From: Anaerolineales bacterium UBA2395
GTDB taxonomy: Bacteria; Chloroflexota; Anaerolineae; Anaerolineales; Villigracilaceae
Reading direction: 5' to 3'
DNA: 64,000 nt
NCBI GenBank assembly: GCA_002343775.1
Contig: DDSH01000023.1
Span: 1-64,000, forward strand
Of this stretch, positions 43,410 through 51,638 are shown one piece after another. Under the pieces are notes generated by a model. It was given only the letters and a program-made list of their open reading frames with translations, had not been told where the DNA came from and did not search any database. The number at the start of each line of letters is the position of its first letter. The stretch's first letter is position 1. A program made the translations under genes and the position numbers.

Positions 43410-44192
43410 TCACCACTTGCAATCCTTCGTGGTGCTCACGCCCGCCGATTTGCCCACGCGCTTGTACATCGTCACATTGGTGAACGGCTCGCCGAGGATG
43501 CCATCGTGGATCGCCCACGAGCGTTTGCGGATGCTGTTGGCGGCTTCGGGCTTTCGGAATGCATTCGAGCCGTCCAACTGCGCGTGAAGGTCGCCGCCCG
43601 GCTGAAAGCCCGCATGGATGCTGTCCATCAGGCGCTTGCCCATCTGGTACGAAAACCCATAACGCTCGAAGATGACCGCATTGTGATAGTACAAAGGCTC
43701 GACAAAATACATATCGTGACCGAGTGCTGTGACGAAGCCTTCGAACGCTTCGATGGCGCTGCCCAGCAAGCGCAGTCCGCGTCGAACCTGACCGGGAGCC
43801 AGTCCCGCCTCACAAGCCTGTGCCTCCGCCTCGACATTGCGCTTCAAGATCCCGAACTTGGTCGGCGTGCCATCGGGCATCCTATCCACATCGAAGCGCG
43901 GAGACTCCGGGTCGTTGAGGATATACAGCAGCACGTGGATCTGTCCGTTCATCGTATCGGTCAGGTGCGCATACAGGATCGGGTCGGGGAAATCCACTTT
44001 ATGATACAGCCGCATTTCCACATCGGTGGAACCCGAAGCGAAGCGGAATTGCAACAGGTTGTATCCCGCTGCCGAGGAAAGCGGGGGGATGTTGAACTTA
44101 TCCAGCAATTCCTGTGGAATGTATTTGGCGTAGACCGCCCGTTTTTCAGGGTCTGGCAGGATGTTGATTCCGCCGATGGTTGAGGGAGGCAT
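43410..44192 (-). CDS. Conserved hypothetical protein
   Basis: ATG 44192 (MPPSTIGGINILPD) has AGGA at good spacing; an upstream in-frame ATG at 44210 lies within a repeat. The product of about 260 residues has a mixed alpha/beta N-terminal half (QFRFASGSTDVEMRLYHKVDFPDPILYAHLTD) and a helical C-terminal half (GLRLLGSAIEAFEGFVTALG, VEPLYYHNAVIFERYGFSYQMGKRLMD). The pattern with ERYGF is reminiscent of GNAT-like folds, but I cannot assign it. It ends two bases from hepT, on the opposite strand. Confidence 0.75.
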   Translation of the reverse strand: MPPSTIGGINILPDPEKRAVYAKYIPQELLDKFNIPPLSSAAGYNLLQFRFASGSTDVEMRLYHKVDFPDPILYAHLTDTMNGQIHVLLYILNDPESPRFDVDRMPDGTPTKFGILKRNVEAEAQACEAGLAPGQVRRGLRLLGSAIEAFEGFVTALGHDMYFVEPLYYHNAVIFERYGFSYQMGKRLMDSIHAGFQPGGDLHAQLDGSNAFRKPEAANSIRKRSWAIHDGILGEPFTNVTMYKRVGKSAGVSTTKDCKW

Positions 44193-44204
44193 AGTAATCC
44201 TATC

Positions 44205-44294
44205 TGTCATTGCGAGGAGGAACGAAGCGACGACGAAGCAATCTTCAAATTGTTATGAGATTACTTCGACTGCTATCGCAATCTCGCAATGGCA
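44205..44294. repeat. Dispersed palindromic repeat (TGTCATTGCGAGG type)
   Basis: TGTCATTGCGAGGAGG with GAAGCAATC on the left and GAGATTAC, TCGCAATGGCA on the right form an imperfect inverted element of 90 bases. It lies directly after the smpB stop, and its left end contains an in-frame ATG of the gene beyond. Confidence 0.7.
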
Positions 44295-44756
44295 TTAGCG
44301 TACTCTCATGGCTCGTTCTTTATCCCGCGCTTCGTCGCGTTTTGCAATGGTGGCGCGTTTGTCGTAGGCTTTCTTTCCTTTAGCGAGTGCGATCTCCACC
44401 TTGGCGCGCCCATCTTTGAGATAGACCTTGGTCGGGACGATGGTCATGCCCTTGATGCGCACATTGTTCCACAACTCGCGGATCTGCTTTTTATGCAGGA
44501 GCAGGCGGCGTTTGCGGCGCGGCTCGTGGTTGTAGTATTTGCCCGCCTGCTCGTACGGTGCGATGTGCGCCTCGAGCAGCCAGGCTTGCTCGCCGTTCCC
44601 TACGTCCACGTAGGCTTCCTGAATGCTGATCTGCCCGGCGCGGATGGATTTGATCTCCGAGCCTTGCAGCGAAATGCCCGCTTCGAATTTCTCGAGCAGG
44701 GTGTATTCAAAACCGGCTTTGCGGTTGGAGGCGATGATCTTGATATTGTCAGTCAC
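44295..44756 (-). CDS. smpB: SsrA-binding protein SmpB
   Basis: A 153-residue RNA-binding protein that delivers tmRNA to stalled ribosomes for trans-translation. Conserved blocks are NRKAGFEYTLLEKFEAGISLQGSEIKS, EAYVDV, HIAPYEQ, RRKRRLLLHKKQI and the C-terminal basic tail (KAYDKRATIAKRDE). The length is normal. No ssrA gene is seen in this window. Confidence 0.97.
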   Translation of the reverse strand: MTDNIKIIASNRKAGFEYTLLEKFEAGISLQGSEIKSIRAGQISIQEAYVDVGNGEQAWLLEAHIAPYEQAGKYYNHEPRRKRRLLLHKKQIRELWNNVRIKGMTIVPTKVYLKDGRAKVEIALAKGKKAYDKRATIAKRDEARDKERAMRVR

Positions 44757-44844
44757 GGAATGATTTTAGCATGAGTTGACCGCAGATGAATGCAGGGCAC
44801 TCAACTGCGGTTGGGGGCAACATCCGGTTCATCTGAGTTGAGGT

Positions 44845-46098
44845 TTACCCCCATTTCAGCAGGTACAGCCCCGCCGCGATACGCGCCACGCCGAAAATGA
44901 TCAATGCCGAGGCAAGCCCAATGGAGTCGGCGACGACCGGTCCTACCAGCGAGCTAGCAAGCACCGCCACGTTGAACATGATGGTGTACCAAGCCAGATG
45001 CGCAGGGCGGTCGTCGGGCGGGATGTTCTCCAGCATGTAGTTGGCGTATGCGCCGTTGACCAACGCGAACAGGAAGCCGCCGACGAAGGACAGCACGTAG
45101 AACTGCCAAATGGTGGTGGAGAACGCCAGCATCAGCGGGTAGCTTGCCATGCCTGCCATGCCCCAGCCAGACACGCGTTTGTTGCCGAAGCGCTGAACGA
45201 TACGTCCCAGCTGCGTAGAGGCAAGCAGCACCGAAAGGTAATACAGGGCTGTCCCGTTGCCGATGTGTGCGTCGTTGAGGTCGAGTGCGCGCACGTAATA
45301 GAGCGGATAGACCGGGTTGGATAGATAATGCGCAAGGTGCAGGATGAACAACGCCAGCAGCACCTTCTTGAAACGGCTCTGCCACACGTCCAGCCGCAGG
45401 ATGGCGGTCATGCCGCGGGGGGCTGAAGGTCGCGGGTTAGAAACCGGGATCGGGTCCGATGGAGGCGCGATCAGGTCCTCGTACAGTGGCTTGACATGGA
45501 AGATGTGATAGCTGCTCATCGCCGCGCCAATGGCTCCTATCGTAAAGATGATCTGGTAGCCGCCGGGGAAGTCTGTATTTTTGAGGATGAAGCCCGCGAT
45601 GAGTGAAGTCAGGATGTAGGCGATGGCAAAGGTAATGTTGCGTGTGCCCGCCACACGCGCGCGGAATCGATCCGGCACGGCTTCGGCGAACAGCGCGTTG
45701 AAGCCGACGCCCAGCGGTGTGAGCGGGATCGCCATTAGAAAGGTCAGAATGATAAGCGCCCAGATCTGTCCTTGCGCATCGAACAGCCACGGCAGCGGAA
45801 TCCAAAGCAGGTAGCCGATGCGAAAGAGGACGGACGACCAAAAGACCGCCTTGCCGGTGTGGCGTTTGCCGATCCAATGACCGGCGGGGATGGCGAGAAA
45901 GAGGGTGACGATGGCGGAGGTGGCGGTCAGTAGACCGATCTGGAGTCCGCTTGCGCCGAGGCGGGTGGCGTACACGTTGAGAAAGTTGACCGCCGTGCCG
46001 CTTAACACGCCGAACCAGGCAATGTCTAGGTAGAGATTGATGAAATTGGAACGATATTTTTCCGGGATGTCGGATTGTTTAAATAGGTTAAAACGCAT
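44845..46098 (-). CDS. Major facilitator superfamily transporter
   Basis: A 417-residue integral membrane protein with about twelve hydrophobic helices split by a basic cytoplasmic loop near residues 215-235. The A-motif-like GHWIGKRHTGK lies after helix two (about 73-83). Helix-rich segments such as IWALIILTFLMAIPLTPLGVGF are clear. Substrate is unknown. It is divergent from htpG. Confidence 0.9.
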   Translation of the reverse strand: MRFNLFKQSDIPEKYRSNFINLYLDIAWFGVLSGTAVNFLNVYATRLGASGLQIGLLTATSAIVTLFLAIPAGHWIGKRHTGKAVFWSSVLFRIGYLLWIPLPWLFDAQGQIWALIILTFLMAIPLTPLGVGFNALFAEAVPDRFRARVAGTRNITFAIAYILTSLIAGFILKNTDFPGGYQIIFTIGAIGAAMSSYHIFHVKPLYEDLIAPPSDPIPVSNPRPSAPRGMTAILRLDVWQSRFKKVLLALFILHLAHYLSNPVYPLYYVRALDLNDAHIGNGTALYYLSVLLASTQLGRIVQRFGNKRVSGWGMAGMASYPLMLAFSTTIWQFYVLSFVGGFLFALVNGAYANYMLENIPPDDRPAHLAWYTIMFNVAVLASSLVGPVVADSIGLASALIIFGVARIAAGLYLLKWG

Positions 46099-46221
46099 GG
46101 TGAAGATTATAACAAGTTCCGTGCAGGCGCTTTGCCTCTTTGCAAGCCGGGTGCTTTCTTACGAAATTTTTATGCACTTGTATTAGACTGTCTGTAAAAC
46201 CAGTCTGCACAGGAGGCAACC

Positions 46222-48090
46222 ATGACGGATGCGAACACAATGGAACAACATACATTCAAGGCAGAGACGCGCCAGCTGCTGAATATCCTCGTCCACTCGC
46301 TGTACAAGGATCGCGAGGTGTTTTTGCGCGAGTTATTGTCCAATGCGTCGGATGCGCTCAACCGTCTGCGCTTCGAAATGTTGACGAATCAGGACGTACT
46401 CGATCCGCAGGCAGAGTTAAAGATCCACATCCAGGCGGACAAGGACGCTCGCACCATCACCATTCAGGATACCGGCATCGGTATGACGCGCGATGAGGTT
46501 ATCGAAAATCTTGGCACCATTGCGCAATCGGGCGCGCGCAAGTTCCTTGAACTGACCAGGGAACACAAGGCAGACCTTGGGCAGGTCATCGGGCAGTTCG
46601 GCGTGGGGTTCTATTCCGTCTTCATGGTGGCGGAATGGGTGCGTGTCACATCCCGCTCGCACAGACCGGATGCCGAATCTGTGACCTGGTATGCCACCGG
46701 CGAAGACAGTTACGAAGTCGGCAAAGCGGAGATGTCCGAACGCGGCACGCGCATCGAGATTAAACTGAAGGAGGATGCCGCTGAATTCGCCGAGGAATAC
46801 CGCCTAAAGAACATCGTCCACAAACATTCGGATTACATTGGCTTTCCCATTTACATGGGGGATGAAGAGAAGCCGGTCAACAAGCAGACCTCGCTCTGGC
46901 GCACGGCTCGCAACGAGATCACCGATGAGCAGTACAAGGACTTTTACCGTCAGACCACGCTCGATTTTGAAGACCCGCTTTTCAACACGCACATGGTCAC
47001 AGATGCGCCAGTGCAGTTGTACGCGCTGTTGTACGTCCCTGCCAAGGCGGAACGCGGCATTTTTTCGTTGCGCAAGGAGGATGGCTTGAAACTGTACTCG
47101 CGCAACATTCTTATCGACGAGTACAACAAAGACCTGCTGCCCGAATATCTGCGCTTTGTGCAAGGCGTGGTGGATTCGGAAGACCTGCCGCTCAACGTCT
47201 CCCGCGAGACGGTCCAATCCAGCGGGCTGATGCCGAAGCTGAAGAAAGTGCTGACCAATCAGGTCATTAAGGAGTTGGAAACGCTCGCGAAGAAGGATGC
47301 GGAGAAATACAATGAATTTTGGGAGGAGTTCGGCGTCTACCTCAAACAAGGGATCGCCGCCAGCCCGGCGGATGCCGACACGATCACGCCTCTTTTACGC
47401 TTCAAGACGAATCTAACCCCCGAGACCTGGTCGTCGCTGGAAGAGTATTCCGCGCGGATGCAGCCCGACCAGAAGACTATTTATTACATCGTGGGCGAAG
47501 ACCCGAAATCCGTGCTGCGCAGTCCGCATTTGGAGGCGTTCCATTCACGCGGCATGGAAGTGCTACTGCTGACCGAGCCGATGGACTCGTTCATGTTGAT
47601 GGGCTTGCGCAAATTCAAGGACTATGAACTGAAAAATGTCGCCGGGGCGGAACTCGATGGAGCCGACCAGACCAAGGCGGAGTCGGAAGCGGAGAAGATG
47701 CCGGAGAGCGATTTCAATGCGCTCATCGAGAAATTCAAGCAGGTGCTCGGCGAACGGGTCGCGGATGTTCGCGCGAGCAGCCGGCTGGTGCAATCTGTGG
47801 CGCGTTTGGTGGATGCAGACGGCACATCCAATCCGGAACTTCAGCGTGTGTATAAATATCTCGGCAAGGATTTCGAAATGCCCAAGAAAGTGCTGGAGTT
47901 GAACCCGTCGCACGCGGTCTTGAAGAACCTGCTGGCAATGCGCGAAAATACGGATTTGCAGGATGCGGTCGTCGAGCAGATCTTCGAGAGCGCCTTGCTG
48001 GTGGAGGGGCTGCACCCCGATCCCTCGAGCATGGTGCCAAGAATGCAGCAGATCATCGAGGCGGCGCTGTCGAAGGGAAAGTCGGCGTAA
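46222..48090 (+). CDS. htpG: Molecular chaperone HtpG (Hsp90)
   Basis: A 622-residue bacterial Hsp90, an ATP-dependent chaperone. The N-terminal GHKL ATPase has LRELLSNASDALNRLR, IQDTGIGMTRDEVIENLGTI and GQFGVGFYSVFM. The middle domain has the conserved arginine region LPLNVSRETVQSS, and the C-terminal dimerisation domain is complete. ATG 46222 has AGGAGG at ideal spacing. No CIRCE operator is visible upstream. Confidence 0.97.
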   Translation: MTDANTMEQHTFKAETRQLLNILVHSLYKDREVFLRELLSNASDALNRLRFEMLTNQDVLDPQAELKIHIQADKDARTITIQDTGIGMTRDEVIENLGTIAQSGARKFLELTREHKADLGQVIGQFGVGFYSVFMVAEWVRVTSRSHRPDAESVTWYATGEDSYEVGKAEMSERGTRIEIKLKEDAAEFAEEYRLKNIVHKHSDYIGFPIYMGDEEKPVNKQTSLWRTARNEITDEQYKDFYRQTTLDFEDPLFNTHMVTDAPVQLYALLYVPAKAERGIFSLRKEDGLKLYSRNILIDEYNKDLLPEYLRFVQGVVDSEDLPLNVSRETVQSSGLMPKLKKVLTNQVIKELETLAKKDAEKYNEFWEEFGVYLKQGIAASPADADTITPLLRFKTNLTPETWSSLEEYSARMQPDQKTIYYIVGEDPKSVLRSPHLEAFHSRGMEVLLLTEPMDSFMLMGLRKFKDYELKNVAGAELDGADQTKAESEAEKMPESDFNALIEKFKQVLGERVADVRASSRLVQSVARLVDADGTSNPELQRVYKYLGKDFEMPKKVLELNPSHAVLKNLLAMRENTDLQDAVVEQIFESALLVEGLHPDPSSMVPRMQQIIEAALSKGKSA

Positions 48091-48183
48091 ATTCGTCACT
48101 TTACGATTCCCTTTCAACTTTTGACGCTGCAATTATTTTGTAAGGGTGGGAATCGCGGCGGTTATGTTATAGTGACAGCAGAC

Positions 48184-48276
48184 ATCCGATAAAGGCAAAC
48201 CCGGTGAAAACCGGCGACGCAAAGCTATGGGTCTAACGTTACCGCAAGTGACCATGACCGCCAGGCCGCCGAAGAT
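48184..48276 (+). ncRNA. Cyclic di-GMP-I (GEMM) riboswitch
   Basis: The GEMM-I core is present in order: AAAGGCAAACC, a GAAA tetraloop hairpin CCGGTGAAAACCGG, GACGCAAAGC, GGGTCTAA, a second hairpin, then CCATGACCGCCAGGCCGCC. The position that selects c-di-GMP over cGAMP appears to be G (GGCAAACC preceded by A). A -10-like TATAGT lies at 48168. A terminator follows at 48,299, so control is probably by transcription termination. Confidence 0.92.
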
Positions 48277-48298
48277 TACATTGCAACCTCATGTTGTT

Positions 48299-48328
48299 GA
48301 GCCTGGCTTTTCTTAAGCCAGGCTTTTT
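48299..48328 (+). terminator. Riboswitch expression-platform terminator
   Basis: AGCCTGGCTT (48300-48309) pairs with AAGCCAGGCT (48315-48324), followed by T residues. The left arm GCCTGGC can instead pair with GCCAGGC of the aptamer (48260-48266), which gives mutually exclusive structures. Confidence 0.85.
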
Positions 48329-48392
48329 AATCGGATGGCTGATCCAACCTTCGAGATGTTCGTATCCACCACATCCACCAAGGAGAAAAGCC

Positions 48393-48752
48393 ATGTTCAA
48401 AAGTTTCAAAATCCTGTTCGTCCTCTTCGTCGTCGTTGCCCTCGCTGCCGCCGCGTATGCGTTCGCCGCATCGAACACCGTGCCTGCCACCAAAGCCGGT
48501 GACGGTTCGGGAGCCGTCAGCGGGTATACGGTGACGGGCGTCGTCTACACCTTGAATGGGAGCGATCCCTCCACGCTCGACAGCGTTGCCTTTGATCTGG
48601 GCGCTGCGGCAACCCAGGTGAAGGTGCAGCTTGTCGCAGCCGGCTCGTGGTATACCTGCGCGCTTGATACTGGTACCGTCTGGGAATGCGACACGACCGG
48701 TTTGACCGTTTCCACCATCGACCAGTTGCGTGTGGTTGCTGCCAGCAACTAA
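48393..48752 (+). CDS. Small secreted protein under c-di-GMP riboswitch control
   Basis: ATG 48393 follows AAGGAG; the frame opens earlier at 48291, within the riboswitch leader. The 119-residue product has a signal peptide (FKILFVLFVVVALAAAAYAFA) with the segment AASNTVPATK at the cleavage region. The mature part is a small beta-rich domain with two cysteines (WYTCALDTGTVWECDTTG) that may form a disulphide. It looks like a surface or matrix subunit. No named family is recognised. Confidence 0.85.
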   Translation: MFKSFKILFVLFVVVALAAAAYAFAASNTVPATKAGDGSGAVSGYTVTGVVYTLNGSDPSTLDSVAFDLGAAATQVKVQLVAAGSWYTCALDTGTVWECDTTGLTVSTIDQLRVVAASN

Positions 48753-48871
48753 CCCATTTCAGCGCGTAATTTCCCGACCGGGTCTGCCCGCAGCCGCGCC
48801 CCCGATTTCGAAGGTTGGCGGGATGGACGTCAGGCGGACCCGGTCTTTGTATTCACCCTGAAAGCGCCACG

Positions 48872-50689
48872 ATGAAAGTCGGTAAGACCCACTCTCTGAT
48901 CATTTTTGCGTTATCCTTCCTCGTGTTCCTGCCTGCCTTTTGGATGACGCTCGCTCCGACCCAGCTTGGCGGGCGGGTGACGTACGTCATTGTGGACGGC
49001 AGCAGCATGGAACCGGGATATACCTTCGGGGATCTGGTGCTCGTCCGCAGCGCAGCGAACTACGCAGTGGGGGATGCGGTCGTCTATCACGATGCGAACA
49101 TGGAGAGTTTCGTCTTCCACCGCATCGTTGGGATGGAACTGGATCGCTTCGTGCTTCAGGGCGACAACAACTCGTGGCTCGACTCGTACCGACCGGTCCG
49201 CGAGGAGATCGTCGGCAAATTATGGGTTTCCGTTCCGAGACTTGGCAGGGTCTTCGAATGGCTGCGTGTGCCGCTGCACGCGTCGCTCGCAGTCGGTCTG
49301 CTTGGAGGATTGGTCATGCTGGACCTTTTTCGTGCGTCGGCTCGCAACAAAAAACACAACTCCCCAGCCCCCATGTTCAACGGGTTCCCGCAATTCGCTG
49401 CGCTGGGAGCCGCCATTCTTGCCTTGTTGTTCTTGTCTCTCGGCATTTATTCCTTTGTTCAGCCGTTGGAAAGACCCGCGGAAACTATCTCCTACCAGCA
49501 GGAGGGATATTACTATTACTCCGCTACGGGCACGCCCGGCGTATACGATACCGATGTGATTCGTTCGGGCGAACCGGTCTTCCCGAAGCTGACCTGTTTC
49601 CTCAACGTCGGTTTTACCTATAACATCCTCAGCGACCGGTTGCAAGGCGTCAGCGGGACGCATAAAATGTACGCCCGCATTATGGACGAGACCAGCGGCT
49701 GGCAGCGCACCATTCCCCTCAATACGGATACCTCCTTTAGCGGAAATTCCTATTTTGCCATGGCAACGCTCGACCTGTGCCAGGTGGAATCCATTGTCAA
49801 CCTTGTGGAAGAGGAGGCAGGTCTTAAGCAGATCGCCTACACTTTGGAGGTCGTCACTGATGTTTCGTTTGTCGCCTCCGCCGAAGGCAACCCGGTCAGC
49901 GATTCATTCTCCCCGGCGCTTGTTTTCAAATACGACAAGGTTCATTTTTATCTCGACGCCCCCGCCGCGCAGACCGACCCGCTGCGATCCTCGCAGCCCG
50001 GGCTGGTCGGCAGTTCCGCTTCCCAGCCGAATACCATCTCCTTGTTGGGTGTAGCGGTCCCGGTTCTGGTCGTGCGCTTTCTTGCACTGCTCGGTTTTGC
50101 AATTTCGGCGTTGACCTTGCTCGGCATTGGCGCGAAGATGTACGAAGCCGCCAGCCAAAGCGAGGAGGCGTTGACGCGCTTCAAGTACGGCTCGATGCTG
50201 GTGGAGGTCTACGAGCAGAACCTTTCTCCTTCCTCTTCACTGGTGGACGTGGCAACCTTCGACGATCTGGCGCGGATTGCTGAACGTCACGGCACAATGA
50301 TCCTGCATATGCCGCGCAACTTCCTGCACTTCTATTTTGTGCAGACCGGCGGGACGACCTACCGCTACCTCATCAGCGCCGGAAAGAAAGGGGTGGTCGA
50401 AGAGGAATCGGCGCAGGTGGAAGCGACTCAACCGTCCGCTTCTGCTGCTGACTTGGCGGTCGTCGAGACTCCGGACGAAAAACCGCTGATGGTTGGGAAT
50501 CGCCCGATCTACACCTATCCTCCTCAGGCGGAGATTCTCGAAGCGGAACGCCACCCCAAAAAGATGCAAGTGCGCCCGCGCCCACAGCCAATGCCAGAGC
50601 AGGAAGTGGAGTACGTCATCGAGACAGGCGAGATCGAATTCATCGCGCCGCAGCCCGATTCGGTTTTCCTGAGAAAGATAAAGATCTGA
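48872..50689 (+). CDS. SipW-like signal peptidase I fused to a large extracytoplasmic region
   Basis: ATG 48872 (MKVGKTHSLIIF) is the likely start; the frame opens at 48815. The N-terminal 150 residues are an archaeal/SipW-type signal peptidase: a membrane anchor, VDGSSMEPGY with nucleophile S45, and VFHRIVG with H83 in place of the usual lysine. Then come further helices (SLAVGLLGGLVML, LGAAILALLFLSLGIYSF), a DUF5305-like extracytoplasmic region (about 205-380), another helix (VRFLALLGFAISALTLLGIG) and a cytosolic tail of about 180 residues. It probably processes the secreted proteins on both sides, which share a cleavage-region motif. Confidence 0.85.
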   Translation: MKVGKTHSLIIFALSFLVFLPAFWMTLAPTQLGGRVTYVIVDGSSMEPGYTFGDLVLVRSAANYAVGDAVVYHDANMESFVFHRIVGMELDRFVLQGDNNSWLDSYRPVREEIVGKLWVSVPRLGRVFEWLRVPLHASLAVGLLGGLVMLDLFRASARNKKHNSPAPMFNGFPQFAALGAAILALLFLSLGIYSFVQPLERPAETISYQQEGYYYYSATGTPGVYDTDVIRSGEPVFPKLTCFLNVGFTYNILSDRLQGVSGTHKMYARIMDETSGWQRTIPLNTDTSFSGNSYFAMATLDLCQVESIVNLVEEEAGLKQIAYTLEVVTDVSFVASAEGNPVSDSFSPALVFKYDKVHFYLDAPAAQTDPLRSSQPGLVGSSASQPNTISLLGVAVPVLVVRFLALLGFAISALTLLGIGAKMYEAASQSEEALTRFKYGSMLVEVYEQNLSPSSSLVDVATFDDLARIAERHGTMILHMPRNFLHFYFVQTGGTTYRYLISAGKKGVVEEESAQVEATQPSASAADLAVVETPDEKPLMVGNRPIYTYPPQAEILEAERHPKKMQVRPRPQPMPEQEVEYVIETGEIEFIAPQPDSVFLRKIKI

Positions 50690-50690
50690 C

Positions 50691-51077
50691 ATGGTTTCCG
50701 CTTTCCGATATCTCACGTTTATGTTGGTCGCGCTGATCGTCCTCACATCACTGACGGCGATCGCCGCTACGAACACCATCCCTTCCACGCGGGTGGTGGA
50801 CCAGCCGATCTCGTTCAATCTCAACCATCTCAAACCATCCGCCTGCGGTGGGATCAGCGTAACCAACCTCGTCACCGGCTCGGGTACGCTGACTGGCACA
50901 TCAGGCAATGACCTCATCCTTGCCGGTTCCGGCGCAGACACGATCGATGGGCTGGGCGGCAACGATTGCATTCTCGGCGGCGGGGGAGAAGATATCATCG
51001 ATGGCGGTGATGGAAGCGATGTTTGCATCGGCGGACCCGACTCGGACACCCTCATCGATTGCGAGACCGAAGGGTAA
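50691..51077 (+). CDS. Secreted protein with RTX-type calcium-binding repeats
   Basis: A 128-residue protein one base after the signal peptidase gene. A signal peptide (LTFMLVALIVLTSLTAIA) is followed by AATNTIPSTR, nearly the same as in the gene at 48,393. The C-terminal half has nonapeptide-like Gly/Asp repeats (GTSGNDLILAGSGADTIDG, GGNDCILGGGGEDIIDGGDG), which fold as a calcium-dependent beta-roll. Three cysteines are present. A short surface or matrix component is likely. Confidence 0.85.
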   Translation: MVSAFRYLTFMLVALIVLTSLTAIAATNTIPSTRVVDQPISFNLNHLKPSACGGISVTNLVTGSGTLTGTSGNDLILAGSGADTIDGLGGNDCILGGGGEDIIDGGDGSDVCIGGPDSDTLIDCETEG

Positions 51078-51206
51078 TACAAGCACCCTCCTTCAAAGCA
51101 TAAGCAATCCCTCATGAGACAACCATTTCGGTTGTCTTTTTCGTATAGCCAGTTATTTCAAATAATTTTCAATAAAACCAAAATATTTTGTATAACACCA
51201 AAACTA

Positions 51207-51235
51207 TTGACTTAAATAAAAATATTTGCTAAGAT
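51207..51235 (+). promoter_or_regulatory. Promoter of the DUF2089 operon
   Basis: TTGACT (51207-51212), a 17-base spacer and TAAGAT (51230-51235) match the housekeeping consensus well. The ATG is at 51255, leaving a very short leader. Confidence 0.75.
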
Positions 51236-51254
51236 ACAAACATTGGAGCCCCAA

Positions 51255-51638
51255 ATGCCACAAATCCCTCAGTCATGCCCTAGTTGTGCTTCCCCGCTCG
51301 TTGTCACCCAACTCACTTGCACCTCGTGTGGCACCGGTGTGGTGGGTAAGTTCGAACTCTCGCCCTTCTTCCGCCTCTCAAACGAAAGTTTGAAGTTCCT
51401 CGAGGTTTTCGTACGAAACCGCGGGAATGTCAAAGAGATGGAGCGCGAAACCGGCGAATCCTACTGGACGATCCGCCGCCAACTGGACGAAGTCATTCAG
51501 GAAATGGGTATCGAAGAAGAACCCCAACCCGATGACAAATCTGCCAGCCGCCAGGAAATTCTCGGCAGGCTCAGCCGCGGCGAGATCAACGTGCAGGAAG
51601 CCACCCAACTTCTCTCACAACTCAAAGGAGAATCCTGA
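51255..51638 (+). CDS. DUF2089 family zinc-ribbon/winged-helix regulator
   Basis: ATG 51255 gives 127 residues. An N-terminal zinc ribbon (CPSCASPL and CTSCGT) is followed by a winged-helix region (LSNESLKFLEVFVRNRGNVKEMERETGESYWTIR is the typical block) and a C-terminal SHOCT-like helical hairpin (RQEILGRLSRGEINVQEATQLLSQL). Such proteins are probably transcription regulators. The stop overlaps the next start (TGATG), so the pair is coupled. Confidence 0.88.
   Translation: MPQIPQSCPSCASPLVVTQLTCTSCGTGVVGKFELSPFFRLSNESLKFLEVFVRNRGNVKEMERETGESYWTIRRQLDEVIQEMGIEEEPQPDDKSASRQEILGRLSRGEINVQEATQLLSQLKGES

Noticed and set aside
43506..44183. A 225-residue plus-strand frame opposite the hypothetical gene
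   Set aside because: The minus-strand product looks like a normal globular protein and has a ribosome site; the plus-strand product is a shadow.
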